A stretch of DNA of 20,950 nt from Gnetum montanum (Eukaryota; Streptophyta; Gnetopsida; Gnetales; Gnetaceae), in assembly GCA_015680685.1 (NCBI GenBank), contig MNCI01004648.1, positions 38,558 through 59,507 of the forward strand. The letters run 5' to 3'. Shown in pieces: positions 9,230 to 19,032 of this stretch. The translations under genes were made by a program, and so were the position numbers. Below the pieces are notes generated by a model. The model ran no database searches, had not been told where the DNA came from, and was given only the letters and a program-made list of their open reading frames with translations. How positions within the stretch are numbered: position 1 is the first letter of the stretch; each line of letters begins with the position of its first letter.

Positions 9230-9636
9230 TTTATCTTTTGATGTAAATTTAGAAAAGAAGCCTTAGATAATCATGAATAATTAGAGATGACATAAGATGT
9301 AAAAACCATTTGCAGCTATTAAGATGGATACTGAAGAAATACTTCAAAAAGCATTTGGATACTGAACTTTAATAGTATTTAAGCTTATCGTACTATAGTT
9401 CACAACTTATATATTGATTATGTTTTCTGTTAATATGTTTTTAAGTTTTTGTCTTTAATTATGTTGTCTATGTCTATTATGCATATGTATATGCTGTGCA
9501 GTATGAAACCTCTAAAATATTGCATTTTAAACATGCCAAAATTTTCAGCTGATTTTTCTTTAAATGTTTACTGATTTTTAAATTTTCTAACTTTTTCAAA
9601 AGCTAAAAAATTGTTTTGCCAGCTTTTTAATCACTA

Positions 9637-9644
9637 GTCGTAAG
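9637..9644. repeat. 8-bp target-site duplication, right copy
   Basis: GTCGTAAG, partner of 8775-8782; the single difference is a T/C transition. Confidence 0.65.
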
Positions 9645-9670
9645 GCTCAAGTTTGAGCTTGGGTGTAGCC

Positions 9671-9774
9671 TGTAACAACCCACCTTTTCTTAGGTTCATG
9701 TCTTGATGTTTGGGGTAGTGATTGTGAGTGTGCTTTGTTATAATGATGCATATAGTTTGGTTTTGATTTATGGA
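9671..9774 (+). other. Possible LTR start (TGTAACAACCC)
   Basis: TGTAACAACCCACC at 9671 resembles the 5' start of many plant Ty3/gypsy LTRs. I found no second copy and no CA-ending partner, so this is only a candidate for a solo or broken LTR that contained the tandem repeats following it. Confidence 0.2.
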
Positions 9775-9988
9775 TTTGCCTATGATTTTATAATTATGAT
9801 GGACTTCAATGGTGTTAACCATGCACTTCTCATTTGTATGCTTTGGTATTGAGTTGTAAATTTATCTATGATCCGGTCATGGTGATGAATTTGAGTGTTG
9901 TTGATGTGCTTGTGTTCATGATTTGTATGATTTGGTGTTTATCTAGTGATTTATCTATGATTTGAAGATAGTGATGAATTTAAGTACT
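9775..9988 (+). repeat. Tandem repeat of about 88 bp, left part
   Basis: Units begin with TTT(G/A)(C/T)CTATGAT at 9775, 9861 and 9950 (spacings 86 and 89 bp). Each continues into a GATG(A/G)A(C/T)TT motif followed by a GTT and a CTTGTG- or TTGTATG-rich part. The third unit is cut by the LINE insertion and resumes at 16120. Confidence 0.65.
9975..9988. repeat. LINE target-site duplication, 3' side
   Basis: TGAATTTAAGTACT, identical over 14 bp to 16106-16119. It abuts the A-rich tail (T-run on this strand) of the minus-strand LINE. Confidence 0.9.
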
Positions 9989-10315
9989 ATTTTTTTGAGA
10001 AGAGGTTGGGGGTTTTAATATTATAACCAAATTAAGAACAATGTATGTACAATCTAATGGGGGAGGGGAGAAGAACCCCCCCTCCTAGCAAAACTTTTGG
10101 GGGATATATTCCCCTAGACCGAGAGAAAAATAGAACACACACCAAACTTCGAGGCCATGGAGTGGCCAAACAAAAAACATTATAGATCAGATTAGGCAGC
10201 CCCCCAAAAGGCAAGAAACCCGCAAACATCACCACACCCCATAGCCCACCTCACCCCAAAACCCAACACTAAAGAGGTCTTTGTAGTCTCGTGCAGGGGT
10301 AGTGAGCCCTTTCCT
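9989..10315 (-). other. LINE 3' untranslated region and A-tail
   Basis: G/T-rich on the minus strand, with runs such as GGGGGG, ending AACCCCCAACCTCTTCTC then A7. The terminal pattern CCCAAC..CTC followed by an A-run recurs at the LINE end near 20830, so the two belong to related families. The small frame at 10032-10235 looks like chance. Confidence 0.7.
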
Positions 10316-11700
10316 AAGAATGGATGGCATCTAGGACTGCTTTGTGATGCTCATAAACCCTGAAGGTAGCAACCTCCTAGAATTGTTTGTATTGTTCTTT
10401 GTGTTTTGTGTGCTCCTCAGCTCCCATCCCTTTGGCCCCATCAAGATGCAACTTCCCCACGGTGATCCTGATGAATTTGTGTAAGGCATGCCAAGTAGTG
10501 TTATGGTTAGCATCCATGATGACGTAAGGCAGCATTCCATTTGCAGCTAGCGATGGGCATTTGACTCATGCGTAGCATTTTGGCTCTGTTTCATTTATTG
10601 TTCTTCTAGTAGGTCTCTGACCTGTTGTTCCTCCTCTTCTTCAGCCCTTCTTTTGTGCTCGTGCTCCTCCTTGAGTAGCTCCTCTTTTATCTGTGCACAT
10701 AGAGCATCCTCCAATTTGTTTTTGATGGTAGCCTTCTTGAGGTCCCGTTGGTGTCTTTCCTCCTTAGTGGCCTCCATGTAGTGTTGTTCTTCCTACTCAA
10801 CACACAACCATTGCTCCTGCTCCTGCTGCTGTAGCTTTGCCCCCCAAGCAGCCCTTTCTTTTGCTGACACCTTGGCCTCTAGTTCCATAGTGGCCCTAGC
10901 AAGGTTTTCCTTGTATTTTGCTTGTAGCTCTTGGCAGAGCGATTCTATGGCCTACATGACTTGCTCATGCACATTAAACAACTGGTCGGTGGCAAACCTT
11001 TGTGAGTTTGACCTTGACCCCTTCCCCAGTCCACTTGTGCCACTGTGCTTTGTTAGCATTGACAAAGAGGAAGCCCCTTCAATATTGCAGTGTTGCTTGT
11101 AGACAATTGTGAACGATGAAGGCTAAGCCAGTAGCAGATGTAGCAATTGGGTAGCTCACTAGAGAGCCAATGTTAGACCAGATTGATGATCCTTGTGCCG
11201 CCCATGCATCAAAGCCAATAGGAATTTTGGGATGTTGACCCTACGGCCAAGCCTTAGACACCTCAAGAGGGTGAAGTGTGCTCATTGTAGCTTCCAGATG
11301 TTATCGGACTACATGAAATAACGGTCCACTAACTCCGTTGCATCCTACTAGAGCTGTGGTAGCGTAGACTTTAGCACTTGACTGTTGCTTGTCTTGGGCA
11401 TTGGCCCATTAAAGAAACCTTCGACATCCTGTAGCCTCCTACCCATGGGCAAGACCACCTCCCAATCGTCCGACACACCCAGGTACCTCATGGTAGCCGC
11501 CTTAGTCAAGGAGATATAGACTCCACAGAACATAGTGGAGTCTTCCCTCCACCATTTGTAGAATGCCCTATTAACTCTGTTGGGATCACCCACTAGCAAG
11601 GGCAGGAGGTCAGCCCAACCCACTCACGTGATCATATCCTAGGGCATGTAGTTGCTTTGGAAGCCTTCACACTCAAGCTTATATGTATGGGTTACACCCA
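10316..11700 (-). pseudogene. Unrecognised coiled-coil protein gene inside the LINE 3' region
   Basis: Downstream of zf-RVT the minus strand encodes, across a few stops, three parts. First, an N-terminal globular stretch (about 11700-11100; GWADLLPLLVGDPNRVNRAF, later LGRRVNIPKFLLALM). Second, a coiled coil (about 11000-10595; KNKLEDALCAQIKEELLKEE and Glu/Lys/Arg/Gln heptads). Third, a C-terminal domain (about 10535-10320; PYVIMDANHNTTWHALHKF, then GKLHLDGAKGMGAEEHTKHK). A frameshift separates the last two. Most stops replace Gln, and some may replace Trp. ORF2 of plant L1 elements usually ends soon after zf-RVT, so this looks like an added gene: a captured host or transposon gene, or an unusual third ORF. 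A homologous C-terminal domain lies at 19033-19230. The N-terminal part faintly recalls proteins of plant retroelements of unknown function; I cannot name a family. Confidence 0.6.
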
Positions 11701-11791
11701 TTGCCTCTTTCCATAGCCGTAGCGTGAGGAGCACAACTTGCGTTGACAATTTGAGTAGTGCCAACCTAAAAATAAGCTTGTTTCAAACTCT

Positions 11792-12019
11792 CTAGAGGCA
11801 CGAGAGAATAGCAATGACATGTGCACCACTAGGCAAGCGCACTAGTGTCTGGATGGCACCAACAAAAGAGCAAAGAAAGGTGAAGTGATGGATCGTTTCC
11901 TCCGCAGTACAACAGAGGGGGCAAGTGTTGTTTAAATGCAGCCCTTGCTCTCGTAGTAATGACCGCACCGGTAATGTGCCCTGGAAAAGGAGCCAAATAA
12001 AGCATTTAATCTTCTCCAA
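11792..12019 (-). pseudogene. LINE ORF2 C-terminus: zf-RVT domain
   Basis: Encodes KIKCFIWLLFQGTLPVRSLL, then CPLCCTAEETIHHFTFLC, the zinc-binding zf-RVT module at the end of plant L1 ORF2 proteins: W.L....LP.R..L, then C-x2-C, HH and a final C. All expected ligands are kept. Between this and the RT thumb (12020-12328) the minus strand still shows the usual linking region (GLEALKFDDAILMKY), with stops. The domain probably helps nucleic-acid binding in the ribonucleoprotein; that is family knowledge, not seen here. Confidence 0.85.
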
Positions 12020-12328
12020 TAGGCAGCCTTTCCATGTGGTCTATTAGCCAAGAATGACAGGGTATTTGTGCTTGATGATATCATGTGGTTGTGTTCTTGG
12101 CATTCTCCATTGAGTTATCCTATCCGCATCATTGTAGAGGTTACACCAAATGTGAGAGTCTTGGGCATCTACGGTTTACGGTTGATATTTGTTCTTGAGA
12201 ATCAGGATCCATTGAGGTGGGTACTCATCATTCTACATGACTATGTTTATGATCCCCTAATATTTCATTAGGATGGCATCATCAAACTTCAATGCCTCCA
12301 AACCCCTTGTCAACTTTGGTCTAGTAAC

Positions 12329-13583
12329 CTACTTCTTGTAGACAAGGTACATTTGTTCATCCCTTTTTCCTCTAGAACAAATAAAATTTCGAATAATTTG
12401 ATCTACTTTGTGAATTATAGCTTTTGGAGGAATGACTACGAAGGTAGTAGATTTAGTAATGGTGGAAAGAACTGAAGTTGCTAGGATGAACTTACCTTTT
12501 CTTGTGAGGAAGTGTGAGGTCCAGTGCCCCACCTATAATTGAAGTCTTTGGATTAGCTTATTCCATGATGTTTTTTTATTCGATGTATACATGGGCATTC
12601 CCAGGTAGGAGTCTTGTATCGTTCCTTGCAGGATCCCAAGCTCCTAGTATGCCTGATTTTTGATAGTCCCTTCAATGTGGTAGAAGTGGATCATAGACTT
12701 ACCCTTGTTGAGCTCCGACCCCCACCTTCTACGCTAGTCTATTGAGCACCTGTTCATTGCCTATGCCTACGGGATAGTGGTTTGAGTAACTAGAATTGTG
12801 TCATCAGCATAATGTTTGGTGATACAATTTACCCCTTCAATGTGTAGCCGTGTGATCCCTTCCATCCTACAATAAAGATTCATGGTATCCATGGTGATAA
12901 TGAATAAGTATGATGAGAGAGGGTCCCCTTGATGAAGCCCTCTATCGGGGGAGGAAAACCCCTAGAGCCGTCCATTAATATCAAAAGAGTATGCCCTCAT
13001 GGCTTGGAGGTTGATGCATAAATTAACAAAATTGGGGATGAATTCCCTTCTTGAGCATGATATCTTGGAGGGCACTCCAATGGACAGTGTCATCAGCTTT
13101 TGGTTATATCTAGTTTGATACACATACCTTGGAACTTGGCACGTCGAATTGAATGCATAACCTCCTGCAGGAGAAGGATTTGGTCTTGTATGAATTTGCC
13201 TTTGATGAATCTTGCTGTTGGATACCAACCAAGGTTGGCATTAGTGGTTGTAGACGTTTTACTAGAATTTTTGTAGAGAGTCTGAGGAGCATGTTGCACA
13301 CTCCAATGAGCTTGAAGTGTGATGGCTTCGTTGGATTGGTGGTCTTTGGGATGAGCATGCTTTTGGAATAGTTGATTTCATGTTGAACCTGTTGCCATTT
13401 CAGCATGACGTTAAAGGCATCTAGTATCTTAACCCCAATAATGTCCATGAATTTGTGAAAGAATTCAATGGGCCATCCATCCAGCCCTAGGGCCTTAGCG
13501 CTTTTGAGCATTGCCATAGCTTTTGACAACTCCTGTTTAGTAATGGGTGTGATAAGCCTTTGGTTACCCACCTCGCCAACCAC
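12329..13583 (-). pseudogene. LINE ORF2 reverse transcriptase domain
   Basis: Motifs appear in the right order on the minus strand. AKALGLDGWPIEFF (about 13461-13500) is the family's KAPGPDG motif. NYSKSMLIPKTTNP and HFKLIGVCNMLLRL follow, matching the family's LIPK and RPI.L.N boxes. After a frameshift near 13220-13230 come IQDQILLLQEV and GMCIKLDITKSY. A second frameshift precedes LHQGDPLSSYLF (about 12913-12945) and then YADD at 12800-12811, the catalytic Asp pair. The thumb (12329-12532; RKGKFILATSVLSTI, VDQIIRNFICS) closes it. The linker before RT (about 13755-13835; EEYYWKQRSQVIWLMEGDKN) is present too. The enzyme copies LINE RNA at nicked target DNA. The catalytic boxes survive but frameshifts and stops make this copy inactive. 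Confidence 0.92.
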
Positions 13584-14139
13584 TTTTTGGATTGGGAACT
13601 AAAATGGGGAAGGATTCTCCCCTCCTTTGGATACTTGGACCTATATCTCTGCATAGCCTAAGTAATATCATTTGTATCATGGAGGACATGGCCTTCTTGT
13701 AGGAGATTGTGAATCTTCTTGGCCTTATTGTTGGCTTTGGGGGTGATGAAAAAGAAGCGAGTATTCTTGTCTCCCTCCATTAGCCATATGACTTGTGATC
13801 TTTGCTTCCAGTACTACTCTTCTTCCAACAGTTGTTGGAGCACTACCAACAAACTATGTTCCTCTTCCACCATCGGTTCCTAGCCTCCTATCTTGCTTGC
13901 ACATCCATAAGCTTTCGTTGTAGCTTAGTATGAGAGGCCTTGAAGGAATATCTTTTAGACACTTTCATGGTATGTATATCTTGCTTGAGCTTGGCCATGC
14001 CATGTTTCAAAAAATCTTGGGGGTCCATTTGGGAAGGATATTCTGCCTAGATATTAGCAACCAGGGGGCGCATCCATGGCTTTGTTAACCATGATCTTTC
14101 AAATCTAAATGAGGTGGATCCCTGCCTATTTGGTTTCCA

Positions 14140-14794
14140 AACCTTACACTCAACAACATGGTGCTTAGATGCTCTCCTTTCATGGCCCTGGATCAAGACC
14201 TTGTGACTAATAGGAATTTTTGCATTGGCCTAGACCTTGTCAATTCTTGACATGACCCAGTCTGGCCCTTTCCTCCTATTACTTCATGTATAAAAGGCAT
14301 CCATGGATATCAACATCGATTAAATCAAAGGTTTGAAGAAATTGTAGAAATTGCTAACTTCCAGGCAGGGGCTTAGTATCTCCCTTAGTCTTTTCCCATG
14401 AGTGGAGTGGAGCCTTTGATTGAAGTCCCCAATTAGAATCCAAGCTCGTTGGTTTGGAATGAAGCTAGCTTAGTAGCTTGTGTAGATGCTCCCCCTAGTC
14501 TTGGGGGCTATAAGAGTTGGTGATCCATAGACTTGGTATGGGCATGAAGATGGTGATACTCCAAGTGGAAGTATCCACAATGTCAAATGGTAGGCGGGAC
14601 AGATTAGGCATGCTTTGGCAATCCACAAAATGGGCATGCCAGCCATGCTAGTGTAGCATATTACACTGCATGGTGTGTAGTTTAGTCTCTTGTAGGCACA
14701 CCATCGTACAACCTTCCTTGTGCACTAATTCTTTCAGAGTACTTCTCTTGTAGGTGGTACCTTGTCCCTTGCAATTTCATGAAAGGATCTTCAT
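14140..14794 (-). pseudogene. LINE ORF2 endonuclease (APE-like) domain
   Basis: Starts at an ATG (14792-14794) as MKILS, a TGA where Trp is expected, then NCKGQGTT, the family's MKILSWNCRG start. Next come MVCLQETKLH (metal-binding Glu), LIGDFNQ (14419-14432), DAFYT with a stop then SNRRKGPDWVMSRIDKV, and SKHHVVECKV, where the family normally has SDH. The nick made by this domain primes reverse transcription. Stops at Trp codons and the altered SDH box show decay. The gap of about 290 bp from the ORF1 stop at 15087 agrees with a two-ORF LINE. Confidence 0.88.
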
Positions 14795-15086
14795 AGTCTA
14801 GTTGTAGATTGTTTTTTGTAAACCCCCTTGAGGGTTGCCTGAGATCCCAAGTCAATATCCTGTTGTGTTTTTTGATTTCGTATTTCTTGGCCCATTAGGT
14901 GTTACACTTTTCAAGATTTTGTTGTGACCAAACAACCTTGATTTTCTTCCTGCTAGTCTTTTGGGTGATTTCCTCCAACTTTGGCAAAGTAGATCCCCAC
15001 ACCGCTGACACCCCTTGTGTTGTGGGGTGTGCAACCAACCCCAACACTGTTAGGGTGGGGCCAAGCAACCCCACCACTAGCGAGAC

Positions 15087-16097
15087 TCAGGGGAGGGGTA
15101 CCCCCTCCAGTGCCCACATTGTCAAAATGGTGTGAGTCCCCACTTCAGTGGTTGGGGAGGTGTAGTCTTTTCTCGCCACCAATGTCCAACCATTCGCATA
15201 TGCTTTTTGTTTTGGCCTAGGCGCCTTGGGGTAGACCTTACATTCTACGGTAACATGATTATTTTTGCCACAAATTCCACAGGAGTCGGTGACCCCATTT
15301 TGGTTTGTAGCAGGCTTCTTTGCCAACACGTTTTCATATTCGACAACTATTTTTCTTCCCTAGAGGGTAGGTCCAAGATGACCTCTAGCACTAGATCATT
15401 TGTGGTGAATGACCTTCACACGTAGAATTTGGCAAGCCCCATCCTCTCCTTTGACTCCGTGAACTTGTCAAAGGTAATAAATTCCTCGAAAAAGCTTGCA
15501 AGGATCTTCAAGAACTCTGCAATCTAGAGCTCCCATGGCACCCCAGAGATCTGCACCTAGACAAGGAGCCTTGGAGAATAAGTCGGGATCGTAGTGAGCC
15601 CTTAGCTGCTAGTGCAATAGGGTTGGGCCCCTTGCCCTGAAAAATCATGGTCCCCCATTAGCATCCAATCCCAATCCTCTAGTCACTAGAAGACAAAGAG
15701 TAGCAAGTTGTTAGCAAGTGACCTCACTTGCACATCACTTAGCCTCCATGACGCATCACCTAACACTCGATATGCTCCAACTTGGGCTGTGCACTAGAGG
15801 ACATGAACTTATCGATGAGGCTCAACTCCATGGTGTGTAGCCCCTTTGGTAGTGGGCCCCGCACTTGTAACCTCATGGTCCCTTCATTTTGCAAGCAGGC
15901 ATCGATTCCTCTGTTTCTAGGATGCTAGCTTGTAGACCCCTTTTTTCCTCCTCCATGGCCAGCCCCATTTGTCCCCTTCTTTGGTCCATCTTGATCAACA
16001 AGGTGAAAGAACTCCTTGCTTTTCAAGTTCCCAATTGCATCCCTTGCCTTGCTCCTGTCTGCTCCCGAGTTCCCATCCGCTTCCATTTGTCATTCAT
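15087..16097 (-). pseudogene. LINE ORF1: DUF4283-like domain and CCHC zinc knuckle
   Basis: An ATG at 16095-16097, 8 bp inside the element end, opens a broken frame. The DUF4283-like domain (about 15750-15365) reads WRLSDVQVRSLANNLLLFVF, DWDWMLMGDHDFSGQG, VQISGVPWEL, and KERMGLAKFYV, with TAG stops where Trp flanks the VQISGVPWEL segment. A CCHC knuckle (C-x2-C-x4-H-x4-C, CGICGKNNHVTVEC) lies at 15240-15281, followed by a Lys/Pro-rich segment. The protein binds LINE RNA in this family. At least two frameshifts and several stops disrupt it; the ORF ends with TGA at 15087. Confidence 0.85.
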
Positions 16098-16105
16098 CAC
16101 ATACT

Positions 16106-16119
16106 TGAATTTAAGTACT
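16106..16119. repeat. LINE target-site duplication, 5' side
   Basis: TGAATTTAAGTACT, identical to 9975-9988. The tandem repeat interrupted at 9988 continues at 16120 (GTTGATGTGCTTGTG). Confidence 0.9.
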
Positions 16120-16330
16120 GTTGATGTGCTTGTGTTGATAAATTTAAACATTGTTGATATGTTTGTGTTGATGGGTTTAAGTATTGTTGATGTGCTTGTA
16201 TTGATGGATTTAAGTATTGTTGGTGAGCTTGATGATTTGTATGATTTGATGCTGACTTGTCTATCTGTCTATGATTGCATAATTGTGATGGATTTGAATA
16301 CTTGTTAATGTGCTCATGACCTATATGTTG
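16120..16330 (+). repeat. Tandem repeat resumed, with 33-bp sub-repeats
   Basis: Three units of 28-33 bp on the pattern GAT(G/A)(G/A)(A/G)TTTAA..ATTGTTG followed by TGTG.TTGT.TT occupy about 16136-16229. A longer unit beginning TGTCTATGAT near 16267 matches the 88-bp units left of the LINE. The reading frames on both strands here (FVLMGLSIVDVLV and similar) are only repeat-driven. Confidence 0.7.
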
Positions 16331-16733
16331 AATGCCACCTCTTGTACACATTGGTTGATTGATGTATTGGTGATTGGTAGAATGACCTATGATGCTTTAT
16401 TGTGATTAAATCGAAGTTGTATAGATGTGTACCACTATGGATGCATGAACTAAGTATGTAGTGTTTGCTGATTCCTCATCTTTTAATGGAATGAACAATA
16501 AGAATGTTGTATTGTTTGTGGGATTGCTGCTATGTTTTGATTATTCATGTGTTGCATGACCTATGCACATTAGAATGATTTCTTTAACTGATTAGAATGT
16601 TCCTTTGGGAATGGTTTATATATATTTAAAAGTATTGAGCAATTAGATATGGAAAGGAGAGAACAAAAGGTGATAACATGTATGATCCATTGATATTTAT
16701 GGTTTTGCAGTGTGTAAGTGAGATTAAAGGATA
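16331..16733. other. No recognised content
   Basis: AT-rich sequence with a few more GATTGATG-type words but no clear periodicity and no coding signal. Confidence 0.4.
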
Positions 16734-16786
16734 AAGAGAGAGGGAGGGAGGGAGTGAGGGAGAGGGGGAGAGAGAGAGAGAGAGGA
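16734..16786. repeat. GA/GGGA-rich microsatellite
   Basis: Purine-only tract: GAGAGAG, GGGA repeats, then (GA)n. Impure, so old or interrupted. It could affect chromatin, but no gene adjoins it. Confidence 0.85.
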
Positions 16787-18560
16787 ACCTGACCTGTGAA
16801 TCAGGGATGAATACATTACTTTCTTAAATGATCTTTTGGAGAAATAAAATTAATTACATCAAATATAAAATCCCATATCTCAATAACAGTAGAAAGATCA
16901 CATGATGACCTTTGGGTGCTTATAAGACAATGCAACACTAGTTGTAATACTGAGTGCTTGAAGGAGAAGGTATTTCCTTGGTTTGATATTTTGATTTTAT
17001 GCTTTCCTTTGGCTCATGGAACTCTTATCCATTCTACTCTATGGTTTGATTTTATGAGAGAATTCTAATGGAATGAGGATTAGAGTATGTTTTCTTAGTT
17101 AAAAGAGGGAGAAAGAGAGATTAGAAGTGACTATTTTATCATATTCGAAAGAATTAAACCAAAGTCCTCTTAGTTGATATTCTTTTTATTCTTTTTTTTG
17201 GATGGCTTTAGGGACCATTGAACTTGGGACCTGATTTTGGATTTGTTTTAAAAAGAAAAACTTAGCTGAGAAAAAAAATGCAACTGCAAACAAAAAAAAG
17301 GTAATTGCTATAGAGTTCAGTTACATTAAAGAAACTGAACCTGAAGCCTGAGTGAACAAAAATGCTTAGGTAGAGGGGCAAGAGGGCAGAGAGGGAGAGA
17401 GCAAGTTATAGAAAAGGAGCAAAGAGGATTGCTGCAACGATCACAACAACACTAGGAGCATAACTTTAGTAGTACACAGGTAAACCAAGATAATAATAAT
17501 AGCAACAGCAACAAAGAATGAGGAACATTGCAAGAGTATAACAATGAAAATGAAGAAATAACATTTGATGACTAGGAAAAGAGGGTCATTCAAAGAGGTT
17601 TTGAAGGCTGAACAAGGTAGATACATAGTTCTTCCCTTGTTTCACTTGTGGCTGAAATATGATGTTATTTTCAGAGTGCTTTCACCATCTTGAATGCTTA
17701 CTCAATCTGATTTTTATTTTTAAGATTTTGGATTGTTGAATCTTTGTTTTGTTGATCTATCTGCCCATCCTTGCACTCTTAGGCCTTAATGACTTGGATA
17801 AGTTATTTCCAAATTTGGGAACACCCATAAAGATTTGGGGCAATTTGATATCAGATTTGTCAACAGGGTCAAGGATCCTTGATATGAGGATTGGTACTGT
17901 TGGCAGAAAGCAAGAGCATCATGGGCCTATCTTGATTTTGGAAATTTTGAAAGTGAATTTCTTAATATTGGCATTTTGGTGATTTCTCAGGTTTGACCTT
18001 GGTTTTCTTTTCATGAAATTTATCTTGGAGTTTTTTTATGATTCACCAACTTGTGAAATTCTTAACCCTATGCTAAGACATTCCCAGTTCTGATTTAGAT
18101 ACCTTTCTACAGTTTATTGAGCAAAGGGGCTAATAAACAAAAATCTAATTTAAATGTTTTCTTTTAGCTACAGGTTTTTATGATGTGATTATGCTGAATT
18201 ATTGGCTGTAGATTCTTGAAAGCTAGATGAATATGATCTGAGAATATTTCCCATATCTTTTCTATTATGATGAGATAGCTATTGTGTTGTACAAAATGCT
18301 TGATAAGAATAGTCTCATTTTCTTTATGACTAAATGTATAGCAAATTATTATATAAGTAATGATTAAGCCTTTCTTTAGTTTGGTATGGTAGCAAATGAA
18401 TTTTATATGTTTTCCTTTACAAACTAAAGCTAGCTGGAAGTGTGCTTGCATTACTGATTTTATGATCATTTGGATTCCGATTTCTAGTAGTGATATAGTA
18501 TGATTTTTACTTTGATGATGTTTATTTCACATTTGCTTTGTATTTAAGATCTTGAATTGT
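16787..18560. other. Long AT-rich stretch without recognised gene
   Basis: The largest frames (17749-17982 plus; 18164-18469 minus) lack family motifs and have AT-driven composition. Poly-T runs near 17190 and 18028 are not followed by LINE 3' sequence that I recognise. A second purine-rich patch is at 17375-17402. Confidence 0.4.
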
Positions 18561-18640
18561 GAACGTTGTTAAAAGAAAAAGTAAGAGATCAGCGTGTTGT
18601 TGAATGGATTTGTAATTGTTGTTCCTTATGTTTCTTGCAG

Positions 18641-18847
18641 TCAACTGTTTTGCTGAACAAATTAGTTTGTTTTTGGCAAAAGGATCGGGATTCTATGATA
18701 GTACAAAAATGTAGACAGTACAGAGCAGAGTGCCAATCAACTGGGGCAAAAACAAGGGGTGGATTACCTCCTTCAAAGGTTCAACCTAACCAGAATAACA
18801 AAATTGGGGAAGGAGAATTATCTCCTTACAACGTGAATCCAAAATAG
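18641..18847 (+). other. Weak exon-like segment
   Basis: A pyrimidine-rich stretch ending TTTCTTGCAG (18640) looks like a good splice acceptor. The frame after it stays open to a TAG at 18845-18847, encoding STVLLNKLVCFWQKDRDSMI and later a Gly/Pro/Asn-rich end. I recognise no family and see no upstream exon. It may be chance. Confidence 0.2.
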
Positions 18848-19032
18848 GAAAAGGTTAAACACATTAAGCCTCTAATTAGACCCTTTATCATGGCCTGTAT
18901 CCCATTGAAAATCCCAAAAACGTAGTGACATTCCTTTAACAAACCTAATGAAATGGAGGCTCATAATGGAAACGACAGATAAACATTAGGGGAACATTGC
19001 CTTAACTCCTGGTGGATCTCATTAGATGTATC

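Larger units (their letters stand above)
8783..9636. mobile_element. 854-bp hAT-like DNA transposon, non-autonomous
   Basis: The ends are perfect 13-bp inverted repeats, TAGTGATTAAAAA (8783-8795) and its complement (9624-9636). A weaker extension (TGGTAAAATTTT versus TGGCAAAACAATTTT) follows. Flanks are GTTGTAAG (8775-8782) and GTCGTAAG (9637-9644), 7 of 8 matching, the 8-bp duplication typical of hAT elements. Subterminal arrays of ACTTTTTC/GAAAAAGT motifs (8822-8960) are also hAT-like. Only a short acidic coding remnant is inside, so it cannot make transposase. It sits at the decayed 3' part of the L1 remnant, so it inserted after that LINE. Confidence 0.75.
9989..16105 (-). mobile_element. 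6.1-kb L1-type LINE with perfect target-site duplication
   Basis: The boundaries are set by a perfect 14-bp duplication (9975-9988 and 16106-16119) with a short A-tail at the 3' end (T7 at 9990-9996). Reading on the minus strand: ORF1 with a DUF4283-like domain and CCHC knuckle, ORF2 with endonuclease, reverse transcriptase and zf-RVT, then about 1.4 kb of extra coding-like sequence and a 3' untranslated tail. Only 8 bp precede the first usable ATG, so the 5' end may be slightly truncated. All frames are broken, chiefly by TAG, TGA or TAA where Gln, Arg or Trp is expected. Insertion was into a tandem-repeat tract that resumes exactly after the duplication. Confidence 0.92.

Noticed and set aside
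15017-15425. Plus-strand frames with Pro/Thr and Phe-rich products
   Set aside because: Shadows of the LINE ORF1 CCHC and downstream region on the opposite strand.
15889-16308. 139-codon plus-strand frame
   Set aside because: It crosses the LINE end and target duplication into the 33-bp repeats, so it is a chance fusion of antisense ORF1 and repeat sequence.
16097-16351. Minus-strand His/Gln-rich repeat protein
   Set aside because: Produced entirely by the tandem DNA repeat; no start context or family.
9671-16786. Full LTR retrotransposon with TGTAACAACCC ends
   Set aside because: No second LTR copy, primer-binding site or polyprotein could be found; kept only as a weak LTR-start candidate.
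17441-17626. Hydrophobic minus-strand frame (Ile/Val/Phe-rich)
   Set aside because: Complement of an AAT/AAC-rich simple tract; no flanking signals.
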